Assembly (NCBI GenBank): GCA_963665455.1
Contig: OY762279.1
Coordinates: forward strand, 1,736,001-1,800,000
From: VXNE01 sp963665455
GTDB taxonomy: Bacteria; Pseudomonadota; Gammaproteobacteria; Pseudomonadales; Azotimanducaceae
Length of the DNA: 64,000 nucleotides
Direction: 5' to 3'
Shown here: positions 36,148-45,200 of the stretch, one piece after another
How positions within the stretch are numbered: position 1 is the first letter of the stretch
Layout: each line of letters starts with the position of its first letter
The notes under the pieces: model-generated
What the model saw: only the letters and a program-made list of their open reading frames with translations
Told to the model about the DNA's origin: nothing
Database searches by the model: none
Position numbers and translations under genes: made by a program

Positions 36148-36345
36148 GGCCGCGCTCCGGCGGGAAGTTTGGGGGCGCACGGTCAGGGCGTCAAATCAGG
36201 GTCATGGCGGCGGAATGGCGGTGTGGCTCCGAGGCTTGGTGCCCACTCGAAACACCGGCGTCGCCTTGACAGCTTCGGCCCGACTTGGCCACGATTACCT
36301 CGCGGTGGCGTTGATGCGCGCGGCTGTCCCCGCCGGTTTCTCTCT

Positions 36346-37038
36346 ATGAATCGTCGCCAAGTCACCAACGGCCAACCTACCAACGAACTCCTACTGACCG
36401 CGCACGCCGAGGGGAACGACAAGGTGTTCCCGCGCATTCTCGATCTATACGTGAAGCCAGGGAGCACCGTCGCGGACGTGACCTACGGCAAGGGCGTGTT
36501 CTGGCGCAACGTCCCCGACGGCCTCTACGACTTGCGTCCCAAGGACCTGCTCGATGGCGTGGACTGCCGAAGTCTCCCCTACGCCGACGCCGAGATCGAC
36601 TGCGTGGTCCTCGATCCACCCTACATGCACTCGCCGGGCGGGACGGCCCACATGGCGCACCCGGCGTTTGAACGCCACTACCGGAACAACGGCCCCGGTG
36701 GACAGTCCGGGCGGAAGTACCACGAAGCGGTGCTGGAGCTCTACGAAGGCGCTGGCCGAGAGGCCTTTCGCGTGCTGCGCGAGCGCGGCACCATGATCGT
36801 CAAGTGTCAGGACGAGGTCTGCTCGAATCGCCAACGCTTCACCCACGTTGAGATCATGACCGCCTACGATGAAATGGGCTTCATCGCCGAAGACCTTTTC
36901 GTCACGATGCGAAACAACCGGCCGGGCGTGAGCTCCTCGGTACGTCAGGTCCACGCCCGCAAGAACCACTCCTACTTCGTCGTCTTCTGGAAGCCTCCGG
37001 AAACGCGCGGCAGACCGGTCTGGAAGCCACCCGAGTGA
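36346..37038 (+). CDS. DNA methylase (N4-C/N6-A, DPPY type)
   Basis: 230 aa from the ATG at 36346; no clear ribosome site precedes it. Motif I is VADVTYGKGVFW (residues 44-55 or so) and motif IV is LDPPYMHSPGG, so it is an exocyclic-amine methyltransferase. The C-terminus carries an Arg/His-rich VHARKNHSYFVVFWKPP block typical of short phage-borne methylases. No partner endonuclease is present; it may be a prophage or defence-island relic, starting 198 bases from the AbiE fusion on the opposite strand. Confidence 0.8.
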   Translation: MNRRQVTNGQPTNELLLTAHAEGNDKVFPRILDLYVKPGSTVADVTYGKGVFWRNVPDGLYDLRPKDLLDGVDCRSLPYADAEIDCVVLDPPYMHSPGGTAHMAHPAFERHYRNNGPGGQSGRKYHEAVLELYEGAGREAFRVLRERGTMIVKCQDEVCSNRQRFTHVEIMTAYDEMGFIAEDLFVTMRNNRPGVSSSVRQVHARKNHSYFVVFWKPPETRGRPVWKPPE

Positions 37039-37145
37039 ACCCGGTCGAGACTCTGCTTGGGGTGATCAAGAAAAGTGCCGCCCAACATGCGGACCGGGGC
37101 CACCGTGGCCGAGTATCGGACGGCCGTGGTCGCGGCTCCAAATCC

Positions 37146-37952
37146 TCAGCGGCCCTTGAACGTCGGCGTGCGCTTCTCCCCGAAGGCCGTGATCGCCTCG
37201 CCGTAGTCCTCCGTGTAGATCATGTTCGTGATGGTCTGCTTCTCGAGTTCCAGCGTCGCCTCGAAGCCGATCTCGGCGGCGTTCTGCAGCAGGCGCTTGT
37301 GGTTGACGACGGAGAAGGGTGCGCGGGTCATGATGCGCCGGGCGAGCCGCTCCGCCTCGAGATCCTCCTCGCCGGCCGGCACGACGCGATTCACCAACCC
37401 GATGCGATGCGCCTCGGCGGCGTCGATGAACTCGCCGGTCAGCGCCAATTCCCGGGCCTTGTGTAGCCCGACGCTCAGGGGCAGCAACTTGGTCGCGCCA
37501 CCCGTAATCGTCATGCCGGCGTTGCCTTCCGGAAAGCCGAAGCGGGCGTTCTCGGCGGCGACGATCAGGTCGGAGTCGATGGCGATCTCGAAGCCGCCCC
37601 CCACGGCGAGCCCGCGCACCGAGGCGATCACCACCTTCCGCGCCATGCGGATGATGCGCGGGATCGCCTGGAGGCCCTCGGTGATGTCCTCCACGATGTC
37701 GAGGATCGGGTGAATCTCCCCGGTCTTGATCTGCGGGTATTCCTTGAGGGCGTTCTTCAGGTCCTCGCCGGCGCAGAACGCGTCGCCGACGCTCGAGATG
37801 ATGATCGCCTTGACCTCGGGATCGTCCGCGGCTTGTTGCAGCGCGCGCACGAACGCTCCGAGTTCCTCCGAATCCAGTGCGTTGAGAATCTCCGGCCGGT
37901 TGAACCGGGTCCAGGCGATCTCGTCCTTCACTTCGTACAGCAGCTCGGCCAT
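37146..37952 (-). CDS. enoyl-CoA hydratase/isomerase (crotonase family)
   Basis: 268 aa. The oxyanion hole is formed by FCAGEDL and RGLAVGGGFE, and the two acids expected in hydratases are Glu122 (GGFE) and Glu142 (FPEGNAG). AGGAGAG eight bases before the ATG at 37952 supports the start, which is contiguous with the E1 beta stop. It is the last gene of the SDR-E1 alpha-E1 beta operon and probably acts on the CoA-bound product of that pathway; the carbon chain is unknown. Confidence 0.88.
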   Translation of the reverse strand: MAELLYEVKDEIAWTRFNRPEILNALDSEELGAFVRALQQAADDPEVKAIIISSVGDAFCAGEDLKNALKEYPQIKTGEIHPILDIVEDITEGLQAIPRIIRMARKVVIASVRGLAVGGGFEIAIDSDLIVAAENARFGFPEGNAGMTITGGATKLLPLSVGLHKARELALTGEFIDAAEAHRIGLVNRVVPAGEEDLEAERLARRIMTRAPFSVVNHKRLLQNAAEIGFEATLELEKQTITNMIYTEDYGEAITAFGEKRTPTFKGR

Positions 37953-38987
37953 CTATCTACTCTCCTGAACCAGTTCCTCGGCGGTCGCCACGATGTTGGC
38001 CACTTGCGGGACGAGGCGGCGCTCGATCCTCAAGCTCGTGGGCAGTGCGACGTTCTTGGCGGCCAGCCGCCGGATCGGCGTCCGCATGGCGCGCACGACA
38101 TCGGGAGCGGCCTCGGTGACGCGCATGGCGACCTCGCCGGCCGCGCCCGCGCGCTTCATGGCCTCGTGGACGATGAGGAGCCTCCCGGTTTTCTTCACGG
38201 ACGCGACGATCGTGTCCACGTCCATCGGCACTAGCGTGCGCAGATCGACGACTTCGGCGTTGATGCCCTGCCCGGCCAACTCGTCCGCGGCGGCGAGCGC
38301 CCGCAACACCATTCCGGACCAGGTCACGATGGTCACGTCCGCGCCGGGGCGCTTCACGTCGGCCTTGCCGAACGGGATCAGGTATTCCTCGTCCGGTATC
38401 GGTTCCTTCTCCTCCCGGATCATCACCTCCCGGTGCGTATAGAACAGGACCGGGAAATCGTCGCGGATGGCGGTCTTCAAGAGGCCCTTCGTATCGTAGG
38501 CGGTGCTGGGCATGGCGATCTTGAGCCCGGGGCTGTGCATGAACAGCGCTTCCGGCGAGAGCGCATGGTCCGCGCCCTTCGCCGCGCCGCCGAGCACGGA
38601 CGCCATGACCACCACCGGTAGCGAACCGGGGTGCTTCCATTCCTGGTATGCGGTGCCCAACCGGGCGAAGATCGGATCGAAACAGCCCATCTGGAACCCG
38701 CCCGTCATCACGTGGGCGATGGGCCGCAGGCCCGCCAGGGCGGCGCCGATGGCGGTCTCGATGATGGCCGCCTCGACCACCGGCGTGTCCCGGATGCGGT
38801 CGCCGCCGAACTCCTCGAACAGGCCCCGGGTGCAGAGATCCGCGCCGGCGGTGGGCGATTCCATCGTGATCACGTCCTCGCCCCACATGACGACGCGCTC
38901 GTCCCGGCGCATCTCCTCCCGGAACGCGGCGTTGATCGCCTCGCCGCAATCGAGCATCCGCACTTTGGCTTCTGGGTTCGCGGCCAT
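37953..38987 (-). CDS. alpha-ketoacid dehydrogenase E1 component, beta subunit
   Basis: 344 aa, the normal length. MWGEDVITMESPTAG, RIRDTPVVEAAI and the HVMTGGFQMGCFDPI segment are the pyrimidine-binding half of a thiamine-diphosphate dehydrogenase. CAGGAGGGAACG precedes the ATG at 38987. It follows E1 alpha by 24 bases, so the two subunits form the decarboxylase. E2 and E3 genes are missing from the operon, so it either borrows those subunits or passes electrons or the aldehyde elsewhere (acetoin-type). Confidence 0.88.
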   Translation of the reverse strand: MAANPEAKVRMLDCGEAINAAFREEMRRDERVVMWGEDVITMESPTAGADLCTRGLFEEFGGDRIRDTPVVEAAIIETAIGAALAGLRPIAHVMTGGFQMGCFDPIFARLGTAYQEWKHPGSLPVVVMASVLGGAAKGADHALSPEALFMHSPGLKIAMPSTAYDTKGLLKTAIRDDFPVLFYTHREVMIREEKEPIPDEEYLIPFGKADVKRPGADVTIVTWSGMVLRALAAADELAGQGINAEVVDLRTLVPMDVDTIVASVKKTGRLLIVHEAMKRAGAAGEVAMRVTEAAPDVVRAMRTPIRRLAAKNVALPTSLRIERRLVPQVANIVATAEELVQESR

Positions 38988-39011
38988 CGTTCCCTCCTGC
39001 TTCGCGAGCCG

Positions 39012-39947
39012 CTACAACTCGGCGACCGCGTACTGGACGTACTGTTCGTAGTCGACCCGCGGCCGCTGCCGGCCATCCGACATGGCGTGGGCGATCTCGG
39101 TCTCTATCTCGCGGTCGATGCGCTCGACATCCGCGTCGCTCAGGAGCCCCATGTCGGCAAGCGTCGCGCGGAACCGGGGAATCGGGTCTCGCTCCCGGGC
39201 CTCCTCCAGTTCGCCCTCGGGCCGGTACTCTTCGATGACGACCTCGCCCGGCGCTCTTTCGAAATACGGGCTCAGGCGATAGGTCTCGGCGACGATCAGG
39301 CCGGGACCGCCGCCCGCGCGGGCCCGCTCGACGAACTCCCGGACCACCTGGTAGGTTGCCAACACGTCGTTGCCGTCCACGCTGCGGCCCGGGATGCCGT
39401 AGCCCCGGGCCCGATCCGCGAGATCGTCGAAGCGGTAGACCTTCGAGTACCGGGTCCCGCCACAGTACTGGTTGTTCTGGAGCACGAAGATGATCGGGAG
39501 CTGCCACGCGGCGGCGATCACCATCGCTTCGTGGATGGAACCCTTGCTCGCGGTGCCCTCCCCGAACGTACACACGCACACCTGCCCCGTCTTGCGCATC
39601 TGGGCGGCGAGGGCGAATCCGGTGTAGACGCCCACGTCCTCGCCGAGCGCGAGGCTGAAGCCGAGGTATCCACGCTCGGCATCGAACAGGTTGCCGGAGA
39701 AGACGTCGGCCAGCTCGTAGCCCTCCTTGGCGAACAGGCAACTCGTCTGCCGGAAGTTCGGCTTGTACGAGTCCTCGCGCCGGAGATTCGCGCAGATGGC
39801 CGCGGGAATGGCCTCCTCGCCCTCGCCCGCGACGAAGTTGCCGAGGCTCGACCCGTGACGGTACATCTCGTACATCGTCTCGTAGAGCTTGCGGGTCGTG
39901 ACCATCGTCCGGTACATCCAGAGGAGCTTTTCTTCGGGAATGTCCAT
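39012..39947 (-). CDS. alpha-ketoacid dehydrogenase E1 component, alpha subunit
   Basis: 311 aa from the ATG at 39947, with GGGAGGGGG directly upstream; an ATG at 39977 overlapping the SDR stop would add ten residues. LLWMYRTMVTTRKLYE opens the family. The thiamine-diphosphate motif reads FGEGTASKG and then QNNQY: the usual GDG is GEG, while the NN end is intact. SHFR-type pairing helices follow. The protein binds thiamine diphosphate with the beta subunit and decarboxylates a 2-oxo acid or acetoin-like ketol. Confidence 0.85.
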   Translation of the reverse strand: MDIPEEKLLWMYRTMVTTRKLYETMYEMYRHGSSLGNFVAGEGEEAIPAAICANLRREDSYKPNFRQTSCLFAKEGYELADVFSGNLFDAERGYLGFSLALGEDVGVYTGFALAAQMRKTGQVCVCTFGEGTASKGSIHEAMVIAAAWQLPIIFVLQNNQYCGGTRYSKVYRFDDLADRARGYGIPGRSVDGNDVLATYQVVREFVERARAGGGPGLIVAETYRLSPYFERAPGEVVIEEYRPEGELEEARERDPIPRFRATLADMGLLSDADVERIDREIETEIAHAMSDGRQRPRVDYEQYVQYAVAEL

Positions 39948-39973
39948 GCCCCCTCCCTGGTCCGCTTCGGCGT

Positions 39974-40807
39974 TCATGCACTGAACCCTCCGTCGTGCGC
40001 GATGACCTGCCCGCTGACGTAGGCCCCGGCCTCGGACGCGAGGAAGACCGTCAGCATGCCCAGTTCGCGCGGATCCCCGAAGCGCTTCAGGGGTACGCTG
40101 CGGACCACGCGCTTGAAGCTCTCCTCGTGCTCCTCCCGGGAGATGTTCCACGACGGCACGTACCAGGACTCCGTCGGTCCGATGGCCCCGGGTGCGATGC
40201 AGTTGACCGTGATGTTGAACGGTGACCACTCCCGCGACAGGGCCTTCGAGAACTGGTGTACGCCGGCCTTCGTCGCCGCGTAGATCGTGCCGATGTCCCC
40301 GGCCCGCAAGCCCGCAACGGAGCCGATGGCGATGATCCTGCCGCTGCCCTGCTCGATCATGTGGCGCCCGACGGCCACGGCGCACCGGACGTAGCCCTTC
40401 AGGTTGATGTCGAGCATCGCCTCCCACTCCTCTTCCAGGAGCGGCGAGTCGAAATGCGCTTCGGCCCGCATCCGCAGGGGGGATCCGCCATCCACCAGGA
40501 TCAGCGGCTTCTTGATGTCGATCCCGGCGTTGGACACCAGGATGTCGACCTTGCCGAACTCGGCGACGGTGGCCTCGACCATGGCGTCGACCTGTTCCGT
40601 CTGGCGCACGTCGGTGGGAATCGCCAGGCTGCGGCGGCCCCGCTCGCGAATTTCCTCGCTCGTCTGCTCGATCTCCGGCAACACGTCCGTCGCCACGACG
40701 TCTGCTCCCGCGTCGGCGAGGGTCAGCGCGATGCCCTTCCCGATGCCGCGGGCGGCCCCGGTGACGATGGCCGTGCGTCCCGTCAGGTCGAATTCCTTCA
40801 GGCTCAT
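39974..40807 (-). CDS. short-chain dehydrogenase/reductase (SDR), classical
   Basis: 277 aa from the ATG at 40807 (GGAGG eight bases upstream). The cofactor turn is TGAARGIG, NAG follows at SNAGIDI, and the catalytic Tyr-Lys is YAATK with Ser in GSVAGL. An insert of about 20 residues (around GSPLRMRAEAHFD) before the fourth strand is longer than in most SDRs. Acidic Asp after the second strand (ATDV) favours NAD. It heads the E1/crotonase operon, so it may oxidise a secondary alcohol to the ketone that the E1 enzyme uses. Confidence 0.85.
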   Translation of the reverse strand: MSLKEFDLTGRTAIVTGAARGIGKGIALTLADAGADVVATDVLPEIEQTSEEIRERGRRSLAIPTDVRQTEQVDAMVEATVAEFGKVDILVSNAGIDIKKPLILVDGGSPLRMRAEAHFDSPLLEEEWEAMLDINLKGYVRCAVAVGRHMIEQGSGRIIAIGSVAGLRAGDIGTIYAATKAGVHQFSKALSREWSPFNITVNCIAPGAIGPTESWYVPSWNISREEHEESFKRVVRSVPLKRFGDPRELGMLTVFLASEAGAYVSGQVIAHDGGFSA

Positions 40808-40861
40808 GCCGGGATCCTCCGGTGTGGTCGGCCAAGCCAAAGTGCGTGGCGCGGGGAGATT

Positions 40862-40875
40862 GTACGTTGCCGTAC
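40862..40875. promoter_or_regulatory. dyad operator between the SDR operon and the P450 gene
   Basis: GTACG (40862-40866) and CGTAC (40871-40875) flank TTGC in the 218-bp divergent spacer. The sequence shares 12 of 16 aligned bases with the dyad at 9115-9130 (both contain TTGCCGTA). A TetR-like regulator controlling both directions would fit. Confidence 0.4.
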
Positions 40876-41025
40876 GGCTCGCGGAGGGCAACCCCGCTCC
40901 GGCTGCTGCGGGGCCAACGCATCTCGGGTGAAGCAGGGAGTTGCGCGGCATTCGCGAATTGGCTTCACTTCAGCGTACACAACTGAGGCACGGCGATCCC
41001 TTGGGACCGCTAGAGGAAGCAACCG

Positions 41026-42285
41026 ATGCATGCAGATGAAGCCTCGCGGGCGACCAGCGTTCCCCTGGAGAAAATCGACGTCAGCCGGCCGGAACTCTAC
41101 CGGGACGATACCTGGCGGCCGTGGTTTGCGCGGCTCCGAAAAGAAGCGCCCGTGCACTACCTTGCCGACAGCGCGAACGGGCCGTTCTGGTCGGTCACGA
41201 GCCACGGCCTGATCAAGGAGGTGGATACGAACCACGGCGTGTTTTCGTCGGAGAAGGGCGGCATCGCGATTGTCGACCTGGCGGAGGCGACCGAGGAGTA
41301 CCCGGTCGTGGGCCAGAGTTTCATCGGCTTGGACGAGCCGAAACACAGGCCGCAACGGATGGCGGTGGCACCCGCCCTTGCAGCGCGCAACCTGGCCGAG
41401 CTGGAGCCCGTGATACGCGAGCGGGTCATCGACATTCTCGATGGCCTGCCGGTGGGCGAAACGTTCAACTGGGTGCAGGAGGTTTCCATCGAACTGACCG
41501 CCAGGATGCTCGCGACCCTGCTCGGTTTCCCGTACGAGGACCGACGCAAGCTCATCTATTGGTCGGACCTCACCACGACTATTCCAGAGGTCACCGGCGA
41601 CGACAGCATCGACACGGGCAAACGGTACGAAGAGCTGATGGGCGCGGCGGCCGTGTTCTATCGAATCTGGGCGGAACGGGCACAGGAGCCGCCTGGGTTC
41701 GACCTGATCTCCTTGCTCATCCACAACCAAGAAACCGCTCGCATGAACGAGGATCCCGGGCTTTTCCTGGGCACCCTCCTGCTCTTGATCGTTGGCGGCA
41801 ACGACACGACCCGCAATAGCATCAGCGGCGGCGTGATCGCGCTCAACCAGTATCCCGACCAGTACCGGAAGCTGCGCGAAAACCCCGCCCTCATCCCGGA
41901 CATGGTCGCCGAAATGGTCCGCTGGCAAACCCCGGTGATCCACATGCGCCGAACCGCCCTACGGGACTATGAGCTTGGCGGCCGACGGATCCGAGAGGGG
42001 GACAAGGTGGTCATGTGGTACATCTCCGGCAACCGGGACGAATCCGTGTTCCCGAATGCGGACAAGCTCATCATCGATCGCCCCAATGCGAGAGTGCACG
42101 TCGCATTCGGTTTTGGCGTGCACCGTTGCCTGGGCAACCGGTTGGCCGAACTCCAACTGCGCATCCTCTGGGAGGAGATCCAGAAGCGTTTCCGCAAGGT
42201 TGAGGTCGCGGGCGATGTCGAGCGCGTGGCCAACAACTTCATCCGGGGCATCAAGGACCTCCCGGTACGCTTGCACCCGCTGTAG
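41026..42285 (+). CDS. cytochrome P450 monooxygenase
   Basis: 419 aa, standard length for soluble bacterial P450s. The haem-thiolate Cys368 is in FGFGVHRCLGN, the I-helix oxygen-activation site is GGNDTT (257-262), and the K-helix ExxR is Glu296-Arg299. GAGGAAGCAA precedes the ATG at 41026. It should hydroxylate an organic substrate using external ferredoxin and reductase, neither of which is encoded nearby. Divergence from the SDR-E1-crotonase operon suggests that hydroxylation is the first step of the same degradative route. Confidence 0.92.
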   Translation: MHADEASRATSVPLEKIDVSRPELYRDDTWRPWFARLRKEAPVHYLADSANGPFWSVTSHGLIKEVDTNHGVFSSEKGGIAIVDLAEATEEYPVVGQSFIGLDEPKHRPQRMAVAPALAARNLAELEPVIRERVIDILDGLPVGETFNWVQEVSIELTARMLATLLGFPYEDRRKLIYWSDLTTTIPEVTGDDSIDTGKRYEELMGAAAVFYRIWAERAQEPPGFDLISLLIHNQETARMNEDPGLFLGTLLLLIVGGNDTTRNSISGGVIALNQYPDQYRKLRENPALIPDMVAEMVRWQTPVIHMRRTALRDYELGGRRIREGDKVVMWYISGNRDESVFPNADKLIIDRPNARVHVAFGFGVHRCLGNRLAELQLRILWEEIQKRFRKVEVAGDVERVANNFIRGIKDLPVRLHPL

Positions 42286-42300
42286 GGATACTCTGCGCCG

Positions 42301-43218
42301 CTATGCGCCGGAAGCCACCCGTCGCCGCAACCAGTCGGTGAGGGTCTCGCTGACGAGCCGGCTCGCGTCCTGCTGCACGAAGTGTCCCGCGCCGGGAATG
42401 GTCACGAGGGTGAGGTCCCGTTCGAGCCAGTTCCAGGTGTCGTTGAGTCCCCCCGGCAGGAGCGCTTGGTCGTCGAGGCCGTGGAACATCAGGACGGGGC
42501 TCTGCACTTTCGGGAACTCCGGGGCCGGGGCCGTGGTGTCGCCCGATCCGCGTGGGTAGTTCGCCTTGTAGTAGTTCAGCATGGCTTCGAAGTCCGAACG
42601 CTCGAAGGCGGCGGCGTAGTGCTCCCGGGCGGCCGGGTCCTGGACCCACCGGGTCAGGGCCTCCACCGTCAGGTGCTCGTGCGCGCCGGGCTGCTGGAAG
42701 TTGCGCGCGTACTGGCTGTTCTCCTGCTGCTGCGGATTGGTCGCGAGTTCGCGGCCGAGCCCGGCGGGATGGGGCAGGTTGAGAATGACGAGGGCACGGA
42801 CCAGGTCGGGCCTCGCCATCGCGACGTTCCATGCGATGGCGCCGCCCCAGTCGTGTCCCATCACCACTGCGGAATCCTCGCCCTCGGCGGCGACGACGGC
42901 CGCGATGTCCGCCACGAGGTTTGGCATGGCGTAGCTCGCGACGCCCTCGGGCTGGTCGCTCAGGTTGTAGCCGCGCAGGTCCACCGCCGCGATGCGGTAC
43001 TCGCCCTCGAGCGCTTCCATCTGGTCGCGCCACGTGTACCAGAAGTCCGGAAAGCCGTGGATCGCGACGACGAGCGGACCTTCCCCGGCGAGGGCGTAGT
43101 GGATGGACACGCCGTCGTTGTCGGCGTACTTGTGCTCGACGCGTTCGAGGAGGTCGGCGGTAGCCATGGCGGCGGTCAGTGTAATGGCGGCGGCGGTGGC
43201 GGTCACCTTGGTTGGCAT
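42301..43218 (-). CDS. exported epoxide-hydrolase-like alpha/beta hydrolase
   Basis: 305 aa from the ATG at 43218, preceded by AGAGGGGGAA; residues 1-21 form a signal peptide. HGFPDFWYTW is the oxyanion-loop block, GHDWGG places an Asp nucleophile at residue 123, as in epoxide hydrolases and haloalkane dehalogenases, LDDQALL supplies the acid and GAGHFVQQD the His. Cap-domain Tyr residues occur in LNYYKANYP. Periplasmic epoxide hydrolysis is likely. It is divergent from the alanine racemase gene by 108 bases. Confidence 0.85.
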   Translation of the reverse strand: MPTKVTATAAAITLTAAMATADLLERVEHKYADNDGVSIHYALAGEGPLVVAIHGFPDFWYTWRDQMEALEGEYRIAAVDLRGYNLSDQPEGVASYAMPNLVADIAAVVAAEGEDSAVVMGHDWGGAIAWNVAMARPDLVRALVILNLPHPAGLGRELATNPQQQENSQYARNFQQPGAHEHLTVEALTRWVQDPAAREHYAAAFERSDFEAMLNYYKANYPRGSGDTTAPAPEFPKVQSPVLMFHGLDDQALLPGGLNDTWNWLERDLTLVTIPGAGHFVQQDASRLVSETLTDWLRRRVASGA

Positions 43219-43326
43219 CGGGTTCCCCCTCTGGGTGGTTCGGTGTGGTTCGGTTCGGCGCGCAAGTCTAAGCGCTGCTGGGGCGACTTGGTGTATTTTT
43301 TGGACGCCCGTCCGCCCGGAATCCGC

Positions 43327-44325
43327 ATGCGTCACGCCCGCCTGACCGTCGATCTCGATGCGCTCGCGGCCAACTATCGCGTGTTCCGTGCGCGGTCGGC
43401 GGACGGCGCTGCGGCGGTGGTCAAGGCCGACGCCTATGGACTAGGGGTGGCGCCCGTCGCCGGGCGGCTCGCGGAGGAGGGCTGCGAGCGCTTTTTCGTG
43501 GCCACGGAAGCCGAGGGCGTTGCACTGCGCGGCGTGCTTGCCGCGGATTGCGAGATTTACGTCCTGTCCGGCGAAGCCTCCGCAGAGGGATTAATCCCGG
43601 TCGTCAACCAAACCTCGCAACTGCGCCCGGGCCCGATCGCCCTACACGTCGATACGGGCATGCATCGGCTCGGGTTTGCGCCCGACGAGGTGCCGGATCA
43701 CGCCGACGTGCGCCTGCTGCTCACCCACCTCGCGTGCGCCGACACGCCGGAGCACCCGCTCAACGCGCTCCAGCTCGAGCGCTTCGAGGCGGTCGCGGCC
43801 CGTTTCCCCGGCGTGCCGGTCAGCATCGGCAACTCGGCCGGGATCCTGAACGGCGTGCGGGGCGTCGGCCGTCCGGGTATCGGTCTCTATGGCGGTAAAC
43901 CCTACGCGGATCGCGCCAATCCGATGCGGTGCGTCGCGACGTTCGAGGGCCAAGTCCTGCAACTCAGGCGGGTACGGGCGGGAGAGACCGTGGGCTATGG
44001 TGGTACGCGCCGGCTGGAACTGGCCACGCGGGTGGCCGTGGTGGGCGCGGGCTACGCGGACGGCGTGCCGAGGCTGCTCTCGAATCGCGGCGAAGTTGCG
44101 TTCGGCGGCGTGCGGATGCCCGTCCTCGGGCGCGTCTCCATGGACCTAACCCACGTGGACGCGACCGACGTGGCGGTGCAGCGCGGCGACTGGGTGGAGT
44201 TCTTCGGGCCGACGGTCGGCGTGGACGAAGTGGCTGCCTGGGCGGACACGATCGCCTACGAGGTCCTCACGGGCATCGGCGCGCGGGTGGAGCGGCGCTA
44301 TCTGCCCGGGGTCGTTGGGGTATGA
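43327..44325 (+). CDS. alr: alanine racemase
   Basis: 332 aa, a little shorter than most Alr (about 360). VVKADAYGLG carries the PLP lysine at residue 33, HVDTGMHRLGF is the barrel strand that binds phosphate, and VGAGYADG contains the catalytic Tyr of the neighbouring subunit. GRVSMDLTHVD is also conserved. It supplies D-alanine for peptidoglycan or catabolises it. The SDR gene follows after 44 bases on the same strand. Confidence 0.9.
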   Translation: MRHARLTVDLDALAANYRVFRARSADGAAAVVKADAYGLGVAPVAGRLAEEGCERFFVATEAEGVALRGVLAADCEIYVLSGEASAEGLIPVVNQTSQLRPGPIALHVDTGMHRLGFAPDEVPDHADVRLLLTHLACADTPEHPLNALQLERFEAVAARFPGVPVSIGNSAGILNGVRGVGRPGIGLYGGKPYADRANPMRCVATFEGQVLQLRRVRAGETVGYGGTRRLELATRVAVVGAGYADGVPRLLSNRGEVAFGGVRMPVLGRVSMDLTHVDATDVAVQRGDWVEFFGPTVGVDEVAAWADTIAYEVLTGIGARVERRYLPGVVGV

Positions 44326-44369
44326 TGCGGCGTTTCGCCGCGCATGAAGTGCTTCGGGGGGACGATTTC

Positions 44370-45182
44370 ATGGCAGAGGTTAATCGGAACGGCGTACTCG
44401 AGGGGCAGGTCGCCGTTGTTACCGGCGCGAGCCGCGGCATCGGCGAGGCGATCGCCAAGCGCTTCGCCATGGAGGGCGCAAAGGTGGTGGTGTCCGCACG
44501 CACGGTGGAGGCGTCGGATCACTTCCTGCCCGGCACGATCAAGCAGTGCGTGGCGGACATCGAGGCCGCCGGGGGCGAAGCCGCCGCGATTCGCTGTAAC
44601 TTGGCGGACCCCGAAGAGCGCGAGCGGCTCATCAGCGAGACGGAGAGCACGTTCGGCCCGGTGGACATCCTGGTCAACAACGCCGCCGTCACGTGGTTCA
44701 TGCCCGTCCTCGATTTCTCCGAGCGGCGCTACCGCACGATGATGGACGTGCAGGTCTACTCCCCGTTCGAACTGACGCAGCGCGTGTTGCCGGGCATGGT
44801 CGAGCGCGGCTCGGGCTGGATCCTCAACATCTCCTCCCACGCGGCGATCCACCCGGAGGCGAACGCGCCCGGCGGGCACGGCGGCACGGTCTACGGCATG
44901 TGCAAGGCGGCCCTTGAACGCTTCACCACGGGCCTCGCCCAGGAGCTCTACGGGAAGGGCGTTGGCGTGAACGTCATCTCGCCGGGACTCGTCGCGACGC
45001 CGGGGGTGGTCCACCACAAGCTCATCAACGAGACGAACAAGGACCGCGTGACGCCGGTGGAGCACATGGCGGAAGCGTGCTTGCGGCTTTGCCACGGCGA
45101 CGCCTCGGCCATCACGGGCCGCATCGACTACGCGGACCAGGTGATCGAGGAATTCAGCTTGGCGCCGGCCGATCTGATTTGA
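44370..45182 (+). CDS. short-chain dehydrogenase/reductase (SDR)
   Basis: 270 aa from the ATG at 44370, chosen because GGGGGGACG lies upstream and it begins just before the family core; longer frames run into alr. TGASRGIG binds the cofactor; VNNAAVTW, Ser in NISSHAAIHPE and YGMCK complete the active site. A Ser-Ala-Arg after the second strand (VSARTV) favours NADP. The substrate is not visible. The stop is close to the end of a decayed gene on the other strand. Confidence 0.85.
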   Translation: MAEVNRNGVLEGQVAVVTGASRGIGEAIAKRFAMEGAKVVVSARTVEASDHFLPGTIKQCVADIEAAGGEAAAIRCNLADPEERERLISETESTFGPVDILVNNAAVTWFMPVLDFSERRYRTMMDVQVYSPFELTQRVLPGMVERGSGWILNISSHAAIHPEANAPGGHGGTVYGMCKAALERFTTGLAQELYGKGVGVNVISPGLVATPGVVHHKLINETNKDRVTPVEHMAEACLRLCHGDASAITGRIDYADQVIEEFSLAPADLI

Positions 45183-45200
45183 AGAACCCGGGCGTTCCCG

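Noticed and set aside
42382..43326. + frame preceding the alanine racemase gene
   Set aside because: It lies antisense to the epoxide-hydrolase-like gene; the racemase core begins at 43327.
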